Assembly: GCA_039591075.1 (NCBI GenBank)
Contig: JBDHEI010000089.1
Span: 1 to 9,312 of the forward strand
DNA length: 9,312 nt
Origin: JAOTVV01 sp039591075
Lineage (GTDB): Bacteria; Gemmatimonadota; Gemmatimonadetes; Gemmatimonadales; GWC2-71-9
Direction of reading: 5' to 3'
The notes under the pieces were generated by a model, which was not told where the DNA came from, searched no databases, and saw only the letters and a list, made by a program, of their open reading frames with translations. Shown here piece by piece: positions 6,270 to 9,312 of this stretch (positions are counted from its first letter, which is position 1; each line of letters begins with the position of its first letter). The translations under genes and the position numbers were made by a program.

Positions 6270-8048
6270 TCAGCTCACGATCTGCGCCCAGCCGATTCGC
6301 CTGAGCACCACCACGACGCCGGCGGCACACGCCACCGCCCCGGTCAATGCCAGCGCGCCCTTACCGTACTGGCCGAACAGCAGCAGGCCCACCGCGGGAA
6401 TCGTGCAGTACACGATCCCTGCCGCGAGGAGCGCTGCCAGGACGGAGAGGCCCAGATGGCGGTCGGGCTGCACGTCCGGCAGCGCCCGGGCAACGGGTCC
6501 CCATCCGGGACCGGCTGGACGGACCTTGCGATAGAAGGCTTCCAGTGTGTCTCGGCGTTCCGGCGCGGTCACGAACGTCACGGCAAGCCACGCCGCGATC
6601 GTGACACCCGCCACTACGGCCATCCGGTATTCGTTCGCCTCGACGAACCGACTTACGACGACGAACGCGCCGAGTGACACGACCATGGCGACGATCTCGG
6701 TCCACGCGTTGATCCGCCACCAGAACCAGCGCAGCATGAATACCGCTCCGGTACCCGCACCCAAGGCGGCGAGGATCTTCCACGCCTCGTCCACCGAGAT
6801 GTCGCGCATGATCCAGGCCGCCACGCTCCCCACCGCCAGCACGAGCAACGAGGCCGCGCGCGAGACGCGCGTGAGGTGACGGTCGTCGGCGTCGGGTCTG
6901 AGGAACCGCTTGTAGAAGTCGTTGACCAGATACGACGCGCCCCAGTTGACCTGGGTCGAGATGGTGGACATGAAGGCCGCGAAGAAAGCCACCAGTATGA
7001 GGCCGCGGAGACCAGCCGGCGCGAGATCGCGAATCACGCTTGGATAGCCGACGCCCGGATCGTCGAGCGTCCGCAGGTCGGGATAGAGTGCCAGGGCCGC
7101 AAACGCCACCAGCAGCCACGGCCATGGCCGCACACAGTAGTGGGCAATCTGGAACCACAGTGTAGCGAGCACGGAGTGCCGCTCGTCCTTGGCCGAGGCC
7201 ATGCGCTGCACCACGTACCCACCGCCGCCAGGCTCTGCACCCGGGTACCACGATGCCCACCATTGCACGAAGAGCATGACCAGGAAGATCCCTATCGGCA
7301 TCCAGGGATCGTCAACTGAGAAGTTGGGGAAGAAGCGAAACGCCTCGTCGCCCTGGGGGAAGGCGGCGACCACCTGCTCGCGCATGCGGTCCATTCCGCC
7401 CAGGTGGTTTACGGCGAGCACCGCCAGCGCGATCGAGCCGGCCATGGCCAGGAAGAACTGCACGAAATCCGTGATCGCCACACCCCACAGACCCGCCATA
7501 GTGGAGTACACGCCCACGATCCCGAGGAGGATCACGATGAAGAGCCATTCCCTGGCTGCGCCACCGCTTTGACCGGCGAACACGGTCTGCTGGAGCACGG
7601 TGATCATGGCCCCGGTGACCCACCCGATGATGATCGCATTCACCAGCAACGCGATGTAGAGCGCCCGAAACCCACGCAGAAAGGCGGCGGGTTTCCCGCT
7701 GTAACGCAGCTCGATCAGCTCGACGTCGGTCAGGACCTCTGCGCGCCGCCAGAGCCGCGCGTACACGAACACCGTGATCATCCCACCGAGCGCGAACGCC
7801 CACCAGAACCAGTTGCCGGCCAGGCCGTGCCGCGCCACGAGGCCCGTCACCGCCAGCGGCGTGTCGGCGGCGAACGTCGTGGCCACCATCGACGTGCCGG
7901 CGATCCACCAGGGCAGGGACCGTCCCGACAGGAAGTACTCGGCGATGCCCCGTCCCGCCCGCGCGCGAAACAGGAGGCCGACGCCGAAGGCGAACGCGAG
8001 GTACGCGACGATGACGGCCCAGTCCAGACCGTTTAGCTCCATGGGCAT
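6270..8048 (-). CDS. Sodium:solute symporter (SSS family)
   Basis: This 592-residue inner-membrane protein is predicted to couple Na+ entry to solute uptake. It has about 13 hydrophobic segments of the LeuT-fold SSS layout (PutP, SGLT and PanF relatives), starting with WAVIVAYLAFAFGVGLLF and the family-typical region GRSLPWWIAGTSM followed by AADTPLAVTGL. The helix with AAFMSTIST carries S361 and T362, matching the paired hydroxyl residues of the Na2 site in this family. The start at 8048 is chosen over the ATG at 8042 because GAGGAG lies 6 nt upstream of it. It begins 2 nt after the methyltransferase stop (8051), so it is the last gene of the operon and probably translationally coupled. The substrate cannot be read from the sequence. 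Given the neighbours, a methylated compound, amino acid or similar solute is possible (inference). No frame defects seen. Confidence 0.94.
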   Translation of the reverse strand: MPMELNGLDWAVIVAYLAFAFGVGLLFRARAGRGIAEYFLSGRSLPWWIAGTSMVATTFAADTPLAVTGLVARHGLAGNWFWWAFALGGMITVFVYARLWRRAEVLTDVELIELRYSGKPAAFLRGFRALYIALLVNAIIIGWVTGAMITVLQQTVFAGQSGGAAREWLFIVILLGIVGVYSTMAGLWGVAITDFVQFFLAMAGSIALAVLAVNHLGGMDRMREQVVAAFPQGDEAFRFFPNFSVDDPWMPIGIFLVMLFVQWWASWYPGAEPGGGGYVVQRMASAKDERHSVLATLWFQIAHYCVRPWPWLLVAFAALALYPDLRTLDDPGVGYPSVIRDLAPAGLRGLILVAFFAAFMSTISTQVNWGASYLVNDFYKRFLRPDADDRHLTRVSRAASLLVLAVGSVAAWIMRDISVDEAWKILAALGAGTGAVFMLRWFWWRINAWTEIVAMVVSLGAFVVVSRFVEANEYRMAVVAGVTIAAWLAVTFVTAPERRDTLEAFYRKVRPAGPGWGPVARALPDVQPDRHLGLSVLAALLAAGIVYCTIPAVGLLLFGQYGKGALALTGAVACAAGVVVVLRRIGWAQIVS

Positions 8049-8054
8049 GCTCAG

Positions 8055-8060
8055 CTCCTC
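8055..8060 (-). promoter_or_regulatory. Ribosome binding site that fixes the symporter start
   Basis: GAGGAG on the minus strand lies 6 nt before ATG 8048 and 12 nt before the alternative ATG 8042, favouring 8048. It is embedded in the last codons of the homocysteine methyltransferase frame, a layout typical of coupled translation. Confidence 0.7.
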
Positions 8061-8695
8061 GGCTCGTCGACCATCGCACGGATGGCCTGGATGTGGGAGG
8101 GGGTGGTACCACAGCAGCCGCCGATGACGGTCACGCCCAGATCCACGAGTTCCCGCGCCTTGCCGGCCATGAAGGTCGGTGTTTCGTCGTACACGATACT
8201 GCTCCCAACAGTCTGTGGGAGGCCAGCGTTGGGTTGGATGATGAGCGGAAGATCGGTGTGGCGGCGGAACTCCTGGGCAATCTCGATCATGTGCTCGATC
8301 CCGTTCCCGCAGTTCGATCCCACGGCATCGGCGCCGGCCTCCGCGAGCCCCCCCGCCGCCCTGGCGACGGTGACCCCCATGATGGTGTAGAAGCCGCGCG
8401 GCGTGCGGTCGAAAGTCATCATGGCGGCCACCGGGACGTCGGGTGCGGTGTCTTTCGCGGCGCGGATCGCGAGCGTCGCCTCGTCGAGATCGGTCATGGT
8501 TTCGACGAACACACAGTCGACGCCGGCCGCGAGCAGGACCGCAATCTGCTGGCGAAAGCTGTCATACACTGCGGCAGGGGCCGTATCGCCGTGCGGCTCG
8601 AGCAGCTTGCCACACGGGCCGCACGAGGCGGCCACGTAGGCTCGTTTCCCGGCTCCCTCTCGCGCCGCTTGCACCGCTACGCGGTTGACGTCCTC

Positions 8696-8704
8696 CACTG
8701 GTTG
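8696..8704 (-). other. Deletion junction in the homocysteine methyltransferase
   Basis: On the minus strand the codons of ETN are followed by CA and then GTGGAGGAC of the second frame. The junction reads ACCAACCA, a tandem ACCA that could reflect slippage or microhomology. The missing part would encode the substrate-pocket motif after ETN. Confidence 0.7.
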
Positions 8705-8893
8705 GTCTCGACGATCTGCGCACCCGCCTCCACGTACAGCCGTGCGAGTTCCGTCAGGACCTCAGGATGTGAGAGGGTGGCAGCTTCCGGTGCGCGGCCG
8801 GCCTCCACCACGCGCTCCAGGAGCATTGTCCCGGTCGCGCCGTCGCCGACCAATACGTCCCCCGCCCGCAGCCGCTCGGCGAACGGCTGCACC

Positions 8894-9312
8894 TCAGGAC
8901 AACCCACTCAATCGTTTCACTACGTCCACGGCGTTGGCTGCATCGAATCCGTACGCGGTTGCGCCGATCTTGTCCGCGAACGCCTTTGATAGCGGGGCCC
9001 CGCCGACGACGGTCTTGATGCTCGTGTGCAGTTTCTCGTCCCGCAACCGCTCCACGACCTCGCTCATCACGGGCATCGTGCTCGTGAGGAGCGCGGACAT
9101 ACCGATGACCGGCGCCCCATGCTCGTTCGCCGCCTGCACCATGTTCTCGGGTGGCACGTCGTGCCCCAGGTCGATCACCTCGAACCCCGCGCCCCGCAGC
9201 ATGATGCCCACCAGGTTCTTACCGATGTCGTGCAGGTCGCCCCGTACGGTGCCGATCACGACCTTGCCGATCAACGGGATGCCCTCGGAAATGAGGAGCG
9301 GTTGCAGATGCT
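8894..9312 (-). CDS. Corrinoid protein, cobalamin-binding domain (5' end beyond window)
   Basis: The frame is open to the right edge, reading HLQPLLISEGIP before the conserved KVVIGTVRGDLHDIGKN. There is no real start in the window (TTG at 9274 is internal), so the N-terminal helical cap domain is cut off. The DxHxxG motif (GDLHDIG, His codon 9230-9232) supplies the lower-axial cobalt ligand. SALLT and the GGAP loop complete the Rossmann-like B12 site. The end, ANAVDVVKRL, matches the usual C-terminal helix of the MtaC/MtbC/MetH-type corrinoid proteins. Role: carries the methyl group on cobalamin between a donor-specific methyltransferase and an acceptor enzyme, here apparently the downstream homocysteine methyltransferase. 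The stop (8894-8896) overlaps or abuts that gene. The methyl donor cannot be told from this domain. Confidence 0.93.
   Translation of the reverse strand, partial: HLQPLLISEGIPLIGKVVIGTVRGDLHDIGKNLVGIMLRGAGFEVIDLGHDVPPENMVQAANEHGAPVIGMSALLTSTMPVMSEVVERLRDEKLHTSIKTVVGGAPLSKAFADKIGATAYGFDAANAVDVVKRLSGLS

Larger units (their letters stand above)
8051..8907 (-). pseudogene. Homocysteine S-methyltransferase, broken by an internal frame-shifting deletion
   Basis: Two minus-strand frames together cover one Hcy-binding domain (MetH N-terminal module / BHMT family). The N-terminal piece (GTG 8907 or more likely GTG 8892, to TAG 8677-8679) has DGATGTML and runs to IVETN. The C-terminal piece (about 8698 to TGA 8051-8053) resumes at VEDVNRVAVQAA. 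It keeps all three zinc cysteines: one in GSNCG (codon 8309-8311) and two in GGCCGTTP (8111-8116). Family members have about 17 residues between these points (a TNTF-type motif and a helix). Here only 2 nt remain, implying loss of about 49 nt and a frame change. The product would be a 76-residue fragment, so no activity is expected unless this is a sequencing or assembly error. Intact, it would transfer a methyl group from the adjacent corrinoid protein to homocysteine. It starts within or 1 nt after the corrinoid gene stop. Confidence 0.85.

Noticed and set aside
8677..8704. Programmed ribosomal frameshift joining the two homocysteine methyltransferase halves.
   Set aside because: There is no slippery heptamer at the junction, and even a frameshift would leave the product short of about 17 conserved residues.
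9272..9274. TTG as the real start of the corrinoid protein.
   Set aside because: The upstream codons (LQPLLISEG) continue the family sequence to the window edge and the cap domain would be missing.

Overview
The window looks like a chromosomal segment of a high-GC, Gram-negative-type bacterium, most likely a Gemmatimonadota or related soil or sediment lineage. This is an inference from three things: the strong GC bias with many long shadow reading frames, the kinase layout (Pkn-type kinase, membrane segments, TolB/FlgO-like region, TPR tail), and the secreted protease with CARDB repeats. No rRNA, tRNA, CRISPR array, insertion sequence or phage gene was seen.

Layout. (1) Positions 1-2652, minus strand: a large gene whose 3' end lies outside the window. 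It encodes an exported trypsin-like serine protease (triad H161, D209, S313) followed by at least five CARDB-type repeats of about 113 residues. It is open across the whole interval and continues past position 1. (2) Positions 2653-2977: a divergent intergenic region holding a 104-bp array of 13 octamers made of three different sequence families that all keep one 8-bp register. (3) Positions 2978-6124, plus strand: a 1048-residue membrane Ser/Thr kinase with a TPR C-terminus. Its last seven codons and its stop lie inside a second octamer array (6101-6140), which is the reverse complement of part of the first, so the kinase gene is bracketed by inverted octamer arrays. (4) Positions 6125-6269: a short convergent intergenic gap with a possible terminator hairpin. 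(5) Positions 6270-9312, minus strand: a tightly packed operon read from the right edge leftwards. It holds a corrinoid (B12-binding) protein cut by the window edge, a homocysteine S-methyltransferase broken by an internal frame-shifting deletion, and an intact sodium:solute symporter starting 2 nt after it.

How the genes work together. The corrinoid protein and homocysteine methyltransferase are the two core parts of a split cobalamin-dependent methyl transfer system: methyl group to cobalamin to homocysteine, giving methionine. A methyl-donor:corrinoid methyltransferase may lie beyond the right edge, and the symporter may import the methyl donor or a related solute; both points are inference. 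The broken methyltransferase means the pathway is either decaying or the sequence has a local error. The kinase and protease are divergent neighbours, one sensing/signalling and one exported, but nothing in the sequence proves that they share regulation.
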